DNA from: Chloroflexota bacterium
Lineage (GTDB): Bacteria; Chloroflexota; Dehalococcoidia; UBA2979
Direction: 5' to 3'
Length of the DNA: 6,561 bases
Assembly (NCBI GenBank): GCA_002701625.1
Contig: NZWK01000043.1
Location: forward strand, 16,796 to 23,356
Shown here piece by piece: positions 1-6,561 of the stretch (position 1 is its first letter; each line of letters opens with the position of its first letter). The translations under genes were made by a program, and so were the position numbers. The notes under the pieces were generated by a model. The model saw only the letters and a list, made by a program, of their open reading frames with translations. It was not told the DNA's origin and did no database searches.

Positions 1-2411
1 CCATTGGTGATTCCTACAAGTGGAATCCAGCCACTAAGCTGAGAGAATTGTGTGAACGTATGGGTATCAAACGCTACTCCAGGTCCGATCCGATCATCTC
101 CTGGACGTCCACCCCCACCTTCAGTGAAAAAGACTAGTGGAATTTTAAATCGCTGTGCGAGCTCAAACATACGATCCTGTTTGTAGTGGTTACGTCCACC
201 TTGCGTTCCCGCAAGCACCGTGTAGTCATAGGATATAACCATTGTCCGAGCCTGCTCAGGGGAAAAGTACTTTCCATTAACTGAGCCGATACCTGATACC
301 AGACCATCTGCCGGAGTATTTTTTCTAAGTTCCTCGCTACTGAAGCGTTGATGTTGTCGGGCCACCACTAATGGTCCATATTCCTTAAATGTGCCGTCAT
401 CGACTAATTGAGCGATATTTTCCCGGGGCATTCGATAGCCACGTCCATATCGTTTCGCCACAGCTTCAGGTCGATTCTCGTCGAGCGTAAATGCGTGTCT
501 GGCATAAGCTTCTTCGAGGTCCGGTCTTATGTAATCCAGGTCGATGGCCTCTTCTTCTTCGAAACTCGCTTCGTCCAATTCACCTTCTTCGACAAAAATT
601 AATGGATGACCCTCGACAATGATGTCTCCCGGTTCAACATTGATTTTTTTAACGATTCCGCTTACATCAGCCTTAATTACGTGCTCCATTTTCATGGCTT
701 CCATAATCAGCATTTCTTGGCCCATGCGTATCGAATCGCCTTCACTGACGGAGATTTGAATGATCGTTCCTTGAATTGGAGCGCCGACTCCAATAGATCC
801 ATCAGGGCCTATCAGACTAGCTCCCGGATCCTCTACCGGGAGTTCAACTTTTTCAGCTTCTTTCACTTGACGGTCATAACTAAAAAGTGCCAAAGGGTCT
901 GATGTGTCTACCATTACTGGAGCCGTCCCAGTGAGCGGGCTCGCCTGTTGGCCTGCAGCCACAGGAACTGGTGCCTCTGCACTTTCAATCCAGCGTTTTT
1001 GTTGGCTCTCAGTATCTGTTATTGCGAGGTCAGCTATTTTTTCATCGACCCATCGTGTATGTACCGATCCATCAATGAAGTCTGTGTTTGTTAGAACATT
1101 CATCAAGAAAGGGATATTTGTAGCTACACCTTCTATCCGAAATTCGGAAAGCGCACGGAGTGATCGCTGTACGGCAGTCTCAAATTTATTAGATGGTGAA
1201 TGTGTAATTACTTTTGCAAGTAATGAATCGAACATTGGACTGGTTGTATAACCCGCATATCCAAACCCATCAGTTCGGACACCTGGCCCATTTGGTGCGT
1301 CGTATGAGCGGAGAGTTCCGCCTGCTGGGCGGACTGTTCCATCGACACCGAGGGTCTCCATATTTATACGGGCTTGAATAGCAAATCCTCGGGGCACTCC
1401 TATGTTGGGACCGTCTAATCCAAGCTCTGCAAGTAGTGTCCCGCCAGCTAATTCAATCTGAGTTTGGACAATATCTACTCCAGTCACAGCTTCGGTGACA
1501 GTATGTTCAACCTGTAGTCGAGCGTTTGCTTCAATGAATGAAAACGGATCGCCTCCATCAGATGCCTTGGTGTTCACAAGAAATTCAAAGGTGCCAAGAT
1601 TTGAATAATTGACACTTTGAGCAAGGCGTTGGGCCGCCTCGATGATATCGTCACGTAGTCGTTCCGGGAGGTGAGGCGCAGGCGCGATTTCAACTATTTT
1701 TTGATAGCGCCGTTGGACACTGCATTCACGTTCGCCAAGGTTGATGATATTTCCGTTTTTATCTCCAAGAATTTGAACTTCAATATGCCTTGCATGTTGA
1801 ATGAATTCTTCAACATAGAGCTCTCCGTTACCAAAGGCGCTTGTTGCCTCCGATTGGCATCTTTTAAAGGCCTCTTCTATTTCAAGTTCGTCCGTTACAG
1901 CTCGCGATCCTCGGCCTCCACCACCAGCAACAGCTTTGATCATCATACCCGCATCAGCCCCAAGGCTTGAATAAAACTCTTTTGCCTCTTCAAGCGAAAC
2001 AGAACGGTCGATGCCTTTAAGAATTGGCACCCCAGCAGCTGTCGCTGCGGCTCGCGCACGTCCTTTGTCCCCAAACAATTCCAGATGCTCCACCTCAGGT
2101 CCGATGAAAGTTAGATTTTGTTCAGCACATTTTTTTGCAAACTGTGAATTTTCAGCTAAGAATCCGTAACCGGGGTGGACAGCATCACAATTCATTTCTT
2201 TTGCCCCGTCAATAATTGTGTCCATATCGAGATATGCCGGCACACCTCTGCCAGATAGTGCAAAACTTTCATCAGCAATGGTTCTGTGTAACGAAGTTGC
2301 ATCATCCTCGGAATATATAGCTACTGTTTGGATTCCAAGGTCGTTTGCGGCTCGCATGATGCGTATCGCAATTTCACCACGGTTAGCAATTAATATTTTC
2401 TTGAAGCTCAT
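1..2411 (-). CDS. Single-chain biotin-dependent acyl-CoA carboxylase (biotin carboxylase + biotin carrier + carboxyltransferase), 3' end beyond the window
   Basis: I translated this by hand from ATG at 2411; the frame stays open to position 1 (803 codons plus two bases). It should carboxylate an acyl-CoA in the cytoplasm using ATP, bicarbonate and biotin. Biotin carboxylase, about residues 1-455: starts MSFKKILIANRGEIAIRI; HPGYGFLAEN at 79-88; GDK with K116; K159 before the glycine loop GGGGRGSR (163-170); RHIEVQI at 208-214; ERECSVQRRYQK at 227-238; E276; FIEANARLQVEHT at 292-304 with E294, N296, R298 and E302. Numbering to K238 matches my memory of E. coli AccC. An Ala/Pro/Gln-containing linker leads to the biotin carrier (about 540-610), with EAMKM at 571-575 and biotinyl-lysine K574. 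An acidic linker (609-624) precedes the N-terminal half of the carboxyltransferase (about 640 on), with a Gly-rich segment at 764-772. The architecture resembles single-chain long-chain acyl-CoA carboxylases of about 1,100 residues, so roughly 280-300 residues are probably missing. Substrate unknown; acetyl-, propionyl- and longer acyl-CoA are all possible. The start overlaps the upstream stop by 4 bp. Confidence 0.95.
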   Translation of the reverse strand, partial: MSFKKILIANRGEIAIRIMRAANDLGIQTVAIYSEDDATSLHRTIADESFALSGRGVPAYLDMDTIIDGAKEMNCDAVHPGYGFLAENSQFAKKCAEQNLTFIGPEVEHLELFGDKGRARAAATAAGVPILKGIDRSVSLEEAKEFYSSLGADAGMMIKAVAGGGGRGSRAVTDELEIEEAFKRCQSEATSAFGNGELYVEEFIQHARHIEVQILGDKNGNIINLGERECSVQRRYQKIVEIAPAPHLPERLRDDIIEAAQRLAQSVNYSNLGTFEFLVNTKASDGGDPFSFIEANARLQVEHTVTEAVTGVDIVQTQIELAGGTLLAELGLDGPNIGVPRGFAIQARINMETLGVDGTVRPAGGTLRSYDAPNGPGVRTDGFGYAGYTTSPMFDSLLAKVITHSPSNKFETAVQRSLRALSEFRIEGVATNIPFLMNVLTNTDFIDGSVHTRWVDEKIADLAITDTESQQKRWIESAEAPVPVAAGQQASPLTGTAPVMVDTSDPLALFSYDRQVKEAEKVELPVEDPGASLIGPDGSIGVGAPIQGTIIQISVSEGDSIRMGQEMLIMEAMKMEHVIKADVSGIVKKINVEPGDIIVEGHPLIFVEEGELDEASFEEEEAIDLDYIRPDLEEAYARHAFTLDENRPEAVAKRYGRGYRMPRENIAQLVDDGTFKEYGPLVVARQHQRFSSEELRKNTPADGLVSGIGSVNGKYFSPEQARTMVISYDYTVLAGTQGGRNHYKQDRMFELAQRFKIPLVFFTEGGGGRPGDDRIGPGVAFDTHTFTQFSQLSGWIPLVGITN

Positions 2412-4804
2412 ATTTGTTTGTACCTTTCGTAGTCATATATTGTTCCGGTTACGGTATTCTCAATCAGTTCTTGATATTTCTCGTTAGTTATATTTAAGTA
2501 TTCCTGCAGTACCTCTTTACTGTGTTGGCCGACACATGGGGCCGGTCGAACTTTGGATGATTCAACACTTTCAAACTTCCAGGCGCGTGTGGGGAGTACG
2601 TTCACTCCCGTCTCTGGATGCTCAATATACGATAAAAAATCTCTGGATAGGAAATTAGGATCAGGTTCGCTATATATCTTGTAGGGTTCAGCTACCCGGG
2701 CTGTACACACGCCCATTATAGTGAGCTGATTTTCCATGTCTTGGGCCGAGCGATCTTGTGTCCATTTTTCGATCACTTCGTCTAAAAGGGATTCATTTTC
2801 TTTTCGTTGTTGCTGGCTCTTGAATCGTGAATCTTCAGCAAGTCCCAATACATTTGCGAGGTTAGTCCAAGCAGTTTCATTATCGGCTGAAATCGCAATC
2901 CATTCACTATTTTTGGATCGGTACACACCGTGCGGGGCAATTTCCGGGTGTTTGTTGCCATGTGGTCTTGGAAGCTCACCGCTAAGCTGATATTCGCCTA
3001 ACGCATCGCCGACAATTGCTGTGAGAGATTCGAGCATAGAACCTTCGATGCGTTGCGCTTCTCCGGTCTTGCTCGACTCATGTAGTGCGGCTATGACTGA
3101 AGCAATTGTGAAATATCCAGATATTGGATCGGGAATCATTCCTCCAGTGTTCATTCCCAGATCACCTTCATAGCCATGAATTGAGGACAGGCCGGACATA
3201 GGTTCAGTCGTGCCGCCATTTCCAGGGAACTCTTTATATGGTCCGGTAGCGCCGTAAGCAGATAATGAGGCAAATACAATACCAGGTCGTTTCTCAGCGA
3301 GTGTTTCTAGGGTAATTCCCCACCGCGGCAAGATTTGTGGTGTGAAATTGTCCATGACTATATCAAAATGGGGTACGAGCTGCCAAAATATTTCCTGTCC
3401 TTCAGGTGTTCTCATGTCCAGTGTTATCGCGCGTTTATTTAAGTTCGCTGAATTATACAGACCTTGCGTATTCAGAAAGTGTTGATCAATATCGGTATTT
3501 CGCACACCTTCAGGCACCTTATTACTTACTCTTCTCCAAACATCCACTCGGTGTGGGGCCTCAATTTGAACCACGTCAGCTCCCAGAAGGCCTAACAGCT
3601 CAGTCGCGAACGTGCCTGACCAGGCGTGCGTAAATGCGAGCACTTTTTTACCCGCTAGCGGCCCATCCGGCGACATCATGGTCGAAGTCGGATTTTCGAT
3701 TGCGACAGGGTTTCGCTTGATATCTATTTGATCACGATTTTGATCAAGCGAAGGGGCATCAGATCGCAGCTCCCACGTGAGGGGGGATAAGTGCGCTGAT
3801 GGACCCGGAAATTTGACCAATTTGTCATCAATATTCGTGGTGCGAAAATAGTCCCGCGCATTTAGATGATCGCACGATTCGATATCCGACATATCCTGAA
3901 CCATTCCCGTGATCGAGCGCAATTTGCAAAGCGCAAGGAATAAATCTTTACGATTCTTGCTTGGCACTGTTCTAGCAACGGCCGCCACGACTTCCATAAG
4001 TTGTGGATTGCCATGACGCCCTATATCGGGAATGAGATCGGTATTTTCAGCATATTCTTCCACGCCTAGTACTCTCATGGACTCGGTCCAATTCCTAAAA
4101 TCACCCAAGCCAAAATTGATAAGGCCATCCTTGGCTTCCCAGAGAGGTGCGGGAATACCTCGTGCTTTCCCACCAAGGACGCCTCTCGACCACCCTCGTT
4201 TTTCAAAGATCGCCTGGATCGCCCATGGTGCAGATGCGAGAGAAAGAGATTCGGCTTCACTTACGTCGACTACATCACCGAGACCAGAGTTTCTCGCCTG
4301 TAGTGCAACAGCGGCAGACGTGATAAATCCACATACTCCAGCAATGAAACCAGTTAGATTGACTGGCAATTGCAGAGGTGGCTCATTTTCGTACACATTG
4401 ATATGTGAGAATCCTGTTCGTGCTGAAGCGGTCAGGCCATTACCAGGGACTCCTGCAAGATTGCCGTCTAGGCCATGGGGAGTGATCGATAGGTGAACCG
4501 AGCTACGAATTCTTTGCTCGGTAATTCGTGAAAAGAGCTTGTCTGCTTTATTAATTTCAGTCGTAATGATGACATCGCTGCTTCTTATTAGAGAGTCAAG
4601 TTCATCGTCGTCTTGGATCTGAATTGATTTTTTATTCCAATTAGCATAGGCATGGAGTACTTTGGATTTTCGTAGTGCGTGTCCTGCCTCATTTTCGGCA
4701 AGTATTACTTCGGCTCCGAAGTCTCCGTAGAATCGAGCCGCGAATGCACCCGATAAATCAGTCGATAAATCTAATACGCGAATGTCTGAAAATGCGTGAC
4801 TCAT
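2408..4804 (-). CDS. Tandem-domain class III (CaiB/BaiF family) CoA-transferase, 798 residues
   Basis: Class III CoA-transferases move CoA from an acyl-CoA donor to a carboxylic acid through an aspartyl-CoA thioester. Ordinary members are about 400 residues; this one is double. The N-terminal repeat starts with SDIRVLDLSTDLSGAFAARF and GAEVILAE (6-37). The C-terminal repeat starts with GPLAGKKVLAFTHAWSGTFA and GADVVQIEAP (381-417), followed by NLNKRAITLDM (454-464), FASLSAYGATGPY (511-523) and the KTGEAQRIEGSMLES block (579-593). D559 in IPDPISGY (557-564) sits where the catalytic Asp of formyl-CoA transferase lies. The matching stretch of the N-terminal half (145-157) has no Asp. The layout recalls DddD, the two-domain DMSP CoA-transferase/lyase, but many unrelated two-domain members exist, so no substrate is assigned. 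The likely role is making the CoA thioester that the overlapping downstream carboxylase uses (inference). Start ATG is at 4804, with AAGAAG four bases upstream as a weak ribosome site. It is first in its operon. Confidence 0.93.
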   Translation of the reverse strand: MSHAFSDIRVLDLSTDLSGAFAARFYGDFGAEVILAENEAGHALRKSKVLHAYANWNKKSIQIQDDDELDSLIRSSDVIITTEINKADKLFSRITEQRIRSSVHLSITPHGLDGNLAGVPGNGLTASARTGFSHINVYENEPPLQLPVNLTGFIAGVCGFITSAAVALQARNSGLGDVVDVSEAESLSLASAPWAIQAIFEKRGWSRGVLGGKARGIPAPLWEAKDGLINFGLGDFRNWTESMRVLGVEEYAENTDLIPDIGRHGNPQLMEVVAAVARTVPSKNRKDLFLALCKLRSITGMVQDMSDIESCDHLNARDYFRTTNIDDKLVKFPGPSAHLSPLTWELRSDAPSLDQNRDQIDIKRNPVAIENPTSTMMSPDGPLAGKKVLAFTHAWSGTFATELLGLLGADVVQIEAPHRVDVWRRVSNKVPEGVRNTDIDQHFLNTQGLYNSANLNKRAITLDMRTPEGQEIFWQLVPHFDIVMDNFTPQILPRWGITLETLAEKRPGIVFASLSAYGATGPYKEFPGNGGTTEPMSGLSSIHGYEGDLGMNTGGMIPDPISGYFTIASVIAALHESSKTGEAQRIEGSMLESLTAIVGDALGEYQLSGELPRPHGNKHPEIAPHGVYRSKNSEWIAISADNETAWTNLANVLGLAEDSRFKSQQQRKENESLLDEVIEKWTQDRSAQDMENQLTIMGVCTARVAEPYKIYSEPDPNFLSRDFLSYIEHPETGVNVLPTRAWKFESVESSKVRPAPCVGQHSKEVLQEYLNITNEKYQELIENTVTGTIYDYERYKQI
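2423..2427 (-). promoter_or_regulatory. Probable ribosome binding site of the carboxylase gene, inside the CoA-transferase gene
   Basis: On the minus strand, AAAGG lies 11 bases before the ATG at 2411, within the last codons of the CoA-transferase gene. Spacing is long for a Shine-Dalgarno site. Together with the ATGA stop/start overlap at 2411-2408 it suggests that translation of the carboxylase is coupled to that of the CoA-transferase, giving balanced amounts of the two enzymes. Coupling is inferred. Confidence 0.45.
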
Positions 4805-4834
4805 AATGCTTCTTAAACCGTTCTGATAATTGTC

Positions 4835-4863
4835 ATTATAGTTTCATGAAATTATTGTGGTGA
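4835..4863 (-). promoter_or_regulatory. Candidate sigma-70-type promoter of the CoA-transferase/carboxylase operon
   Basis: Read on the minus strand, a perfect TATAAT lies at 4840-4835, about 30 bases upstream of the ATG at 4804, which would give a leader of roughly 25 nt. At a 17-bp spacing the -35 position (4863-4858) reads TCACCA, only three of six matches to TTGACA, so activator help or a different -35 preference is possible. The -10 is the strong part of the call. Confidence 0.45.
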
Positions 4864-4962
4864 CTGTTAGGTAAATAACAGAACGTCCGCGCCACAAGAC
4901 CTACATTCTATTCAACCTGATAAACATATATTATTGTCTCATCAGTATTAATTTAATTTCTG

Positions 4963-4997
4963 ATTAATCGTTTGATGCGAATGTGTTGACGATTAAT
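4963..4997. repeat. Perfect 9-bp inverted repeat, candidate operator upstream of the permease genes
   Basis: The left arm ATTAATCGT is at 4963-4971 and the right arm ACGATTAAT at 4989-4997; they are exact reverse complements separated by 17 bp. The right arm ends 22 bases before the permease start codon. The position, between two divergent units, suits a dimeric transcription regulator site. A hairpin is less likely given the long loop and AT-rich arms. No regulator gene is in the window. Because the region is AT-rich and ATTAAT is itself palindromic, chance contributes to the match. Confidence 0.4.
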
Positions 4998-5005
4998 TAA
5001 AGAAT

Positions 5006-5009
5006 GGAG
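5006..5009 (+). promoter_or_regulatory. Ribosome binding site of the DppB-family permease
   Basis: GGAG lies ten bases before the ATG at 5020. This is a short but acceptable Shine-Dalgarno core with slightly long spacing. It supports 5020 as the start; the nearby ATG at 5004 is out of frame. Confidence 0.5.
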
Positions 5010-5019
5010 CCCAAGCGCT

Positions 5020-5985
5020 ATGCAGTATTTCGTGCACCGTTTGATTACCCAGATGATACCTGTGATGATTCTGGCATCATTCTTAGTCTTCATGGTTGTA
5101 CGACTAATACCAGGCGATCCGGCACTTTTAGCGTCGAGTGGTGAAAATCAGACCAGTGAAGAGGCGTATCAACTTGCCCGGGAACGTATGGGATTAAATG
5201 ATCCGTTTCACGTGCAATATTTCAGCTGGCTTGGGAATGCTATACAGGGCGACTTTGGTGTGTCAATGAATAAGGGTATTCCAGCAGCTGACATTATATA
5301 TAGTGCATTTCCCGCAACTATTGAATTAGCATTATTCGCATTAACTTATGGATTCCTGTGGGGTGTGATACTAGGAATATTGGCGGCCGTAAATAGGGGT
5401 GGAGTTTGGGACTATATTGCTTCCTTATGGACTGGAATTAATATAGGTATTCCGTCATTTATCGCGGGTCTTCTGTATCTGTTGATTTTTGCTGTTCAAT
5501 TAAAGATATTACCGGCATCTGGGAGGGTGCCGTTCACTGAAGATCCGTTAAATGCACTTAAGCATCTGGCACTTCCTACGATAGCGTTAGGTAGTATTGT
5601 TGCGGCTCAGATTTCTCGATATACACGACAGTCGATTTTAGATACATTGACTGAAGATTACATCCGAACGGCTCGCGCTAAGGGTCTCCGTGAGCGTACC
5701 GTCATGATTCGACATGCTTTGAAGCCGAGTCTCATTCCCGTGGTCACAATTATGGGGTTACAGGTAGGGGGTGTATTGGCGGGTACTCTTGTAATTGAGC
5801 AAGTGTTTACCTGGCCGGGTGTAGGCCGTGCATTAGTGAGCGCAGTGCGTGAGCGAGATTATGTGATGATGCAGGGCATCACTTTGCTACTAGTTATTAT
5901 ATTTTTGGTCGTTAATTTAATAACGGACCTGTTATATGTTGGGCTAGATCCGAGAATTCGTCTCGGCGGAAAAGCGGAGGCCTAA
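5020..5985 (+). CDS. ABC transporter inner-membrane permease, DppB/OppB family (peptide/nickel/opine class)
   Basis: This 321-residue protein is complete and of normal length for the family. It would form one half of the membrane channel of a binding-protein-dependent importer. The N-terminus MQYFVHRLITQMIPVMILAS opens the first membrane segment (about 9-30), followed by the family's RLIPGDPA (28-35). GLNDPFHVQYFSW (58-70) and GDFGVSM (77-83) are typical of the periplasmic part. Further hydrophobic segments lie near 99-125, 135-160, 182-198, 238-258 and 286-308. The EAA loop that docks on the ATPase is at 213-239 (DYIRTARAKGL then RHALKPSLIPV). VFTWPGVGRALVSAV (262-276) is another family hallmark. 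It is the first gene of the rightward unit, and its stop is one base from the next start. Substrate cannot be read from a permease; peptides, nickel, opines, oligosaccharides and other solutes are all carried by this class. Confidence 0.95.
   Translation: MQYFVHRLITQMIPVMILASFLVFMVVRLIPGDPALLASSGENQTSEEAYQLARERMGLNDPFHVQYFSWLGNAIQGDFGVSMNKGIPAADIIYSAFPATIELALFALTYGFLWGVILGILAAVNRGGVWDYIASLWTGINIGIPSFIAGLLYLLIFAVQLKILPASGRVPFTEDPLNALKHLALPTIALGSIVAAQISRYTRQSILDTLTEDYIRTARAKGLRERTVMIRHALKPSLIPVVTIMGLQVGGVLAGTLVIEQVFTWPGVGRALVSAVRERDYVMMQGITLLLVIIFLVVNLITDLLYVGLDPRIRLGGKAEA
5976..5980 (+). promoter_or_regulatory. Ribosome binding site of the DppC-family permease
   Basis: GGAGG lies inside the last codons of the upstream permease, six bases before the ATG at 5987. 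It is a consensus-like site and fixes the start of the downstream gene, which begins one base after the upstream TAA. Confidence 0.8.
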
Positions 5986-5986
5986 G

Positions 5987-6561
5987 ATGTCAGCCAACAC
6001 AGTCGATCCTCTGTTTGCATCCGAGATACCTCCGTCGACTTTGAGCGCCCTGCTAAAAGAAATACGAGCCGTTGGCAAGACAGCCAGAGGATTTATTTCA
6101 TTATCTGGCTTATCACTTTTATTTTTATTTGCGATTCTAGTCCCATTGTTCTGGGGCGCTGATCCAAATTGGATTGAAAATGTGACAAAAAATCAATCAC
6201 CTTCTTGGGCCCATCCGATGGGAACCGATCATATATCTCGTGATTTGCTTGCGCGAAATGCCTCTGGACTGGGGCGAACGGTAGTGGTCGGGATCGGCGC
6301 GGTCGTAGCTGGTTGGATAGTTGGCATAGCGCTTGGCTATCTTGCTGGGTGGCGAGGTGGTTTAACCGACATTTTCATCATGCGCGGAGTCGATACACTG
6401 CTCGCGTTTCCGGGCATTTTGATTGCTATTGTCGTATTAACGATTTTGGGCGGCGGCATCATACCGTTGGGAATTTCCATCGCGATCTTTAATGTGTCAG
6501 GCATGGCACGGTTAGCCCGAGCCGGAGTGCTGCGTGAGCGTGAACGTGATTATGTGTCCGC
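5987..6561 (+). CDS. ABC transporter inner-membrane permease, DppC/OppC family, 3' end beyond the window
   Basis: The reading frame is open from ATG at 5987 to the window edge (191 codons plus two bases). It is the partner of the DppB-family protein, and the two would make a heterodimeric channel. A polar cytoplasmic N-terminus (1-36) precedes the first membrane segment (about 37-57). The hallmark HPMGTDHISRDLLAR (76-90) follows, corresponding to the HPLGTDxxGRDxLSR motif of the family. Later segments lie at about 97-121 (ending in the short loop GYLAGWRGG) and 140-170, with MRGVDTLLAFPGILIAI (132-148) between them. The last visible residues, RAGVLRERERDYVS (178-191), are the start of the EAA loop. 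About 100 more residues are expected. ATPase and solute-binding genes are probably further right or elsewhere (inference). Confidence 0.94.
   Translation, partial: MSANTVDPLFASEIPPSTLSALLKEIRAVGKTARGFISLSGLSLLFLFAILVPLFWGADPNWIENVTKNQSPSWAHPMGTDHISRDLLARNASGLGRTVVVGIGAVVAGWIVGIALGYLAGWRGGLTDIFIMRGVDTLLAFPGILIAIVVLTILGGGIIPLGISIAIFNVSGMARLARAGVLRERERDYVS

Larger units (their letters stand above)
4805..5019. other. Divergent intergenic region between the CoA-transferase/carboxylase unit and the permease unit
   Basis: This 215-bp gap separates the two divergent starts and must hold promoters for both units unless a unit is read from elsewhere. It is clearly AT-rich in its right half (about 4921-5005), with three copies of the palindrome ATTAAT at 4947-4952, 4963-4968 and 4992-4997. 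I see no open reading frame of interest, no tRNA and no convincing terminator. A good -10 box faces left and an inverted repeat lies beside the right-hand gene. For the rightward unit no convincing -35/-10 pair was found; TTTAAT at 4952-4957 is a possible -10 without a good -35. Confidence 0.8.

Noticed and set aside
408..1970. Several plus-strand open frames of 64-115 codons (408-602, 606-902, 904-1251, 1671-1970)
   Set aside because: They are opposite the carboxylase, which is continuously open and rich in conserved motifs across the same bases. The shadow frames resemble no family.
2218..3633. Other short frames over the carboxylase start and the CoA-transferase (2218-2487, 2736-2990, 2782-2979, 3406-3633)
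   Set aside because: They overlap well-supported coding sequence in other frames, lack plausible ribosome sites and show no domain signatures.
4075..4260. 61-codon minus-strand frame inside the CoA-transferase
   Set aside because: It is an out-of-frame overlap within a gene with clear homology; nothing supports separate translation.
4032..4496. 154-codon open frame on the plus strand
   Set aside because: It lies wholly opposite the CoA-transferase gene, whose translation has clear family motifs throughout this stretch. The antisense product has a Ser/Pro/Arg-rich, low-information composition and no recognisable motif.
2408..4804. Naming the CoA-transferase as DddD or CaiB
   Set aside because: Only the two-domain layout and general family motifs are seen. 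No residue visible here identifies DMSP or carnitine as substrate, and no dddB/dddC or cai partner genes are in the window.
4986..4991. TTGACG as a -35 box for the permease unit
   Set aside because: At 16-18 bp spacing the -10 would fall at about 5008-5015, over the ribosome site, where the sequence is GC-rich (near GCCCAA) and unlike TATAAT.

Overview
The window is a bacterial gene cluster of four protein genes in two divergent transcription units, with no RNA genes, mobile elements or CRISPR. Gene density is high, the two gene pairs are tightly coupled, and base composition looks intermediate to AT-leaning. The proteins fit a heterotroph that degrades organic acids through CoA thioesters. 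The combination of a double-length class III CoA-transferase, a single-chain acyl-CoA carboxylase and a Dpp/Opp-type ABC transporter recalls uncultured marine groups such as SAR202-like Chloroflexota. That taxonomic guess is from general impression only and cannot be settled from the sequence.

Left unit, minus strand (transcribed right to left). A 798-residue protein with two CaiB/BaiF (class III) CoA-transferase domains in tandem (4804-2408) overlaps by four bases (ATGA) the start of a large biotin-dependent acyl-CoA carboxylase (2411 to beyond position 1). The carboxylase is a single chain with biotin carboxylase, biotin carrier and carboxyltransferase parts in that order; the window holds about 803 residues of it, and the end of the carboxyltransferase is missing.

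Centre. A 215-bp AT-rich divergent intergenic region (4805-5019) carries a good -10 box for the left unit and a perfect 9-bp inverted repeat just upstream of the right unit.

Right unit, plus strand. A DppB-family permease (5020-5985) is followed after one base by a DppC-family permease (5987 to beyond 6561). Together these would form the membrane channel of a peptide/nickel/opine-class ABC importer. The solute-binding protein and the ATPases are not in the window.

Inferred working model: an imported or internally produced organic acid is converted to its CoA thioester by the tandem CoA-transferase and then carboxylated on carbon by the biotin enzyme, using ATP and bicarbonate. Translational coupling of the two enzymes is seen in the sequence. 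The substrate, and whether the divergent transporter supplies it, are not known.
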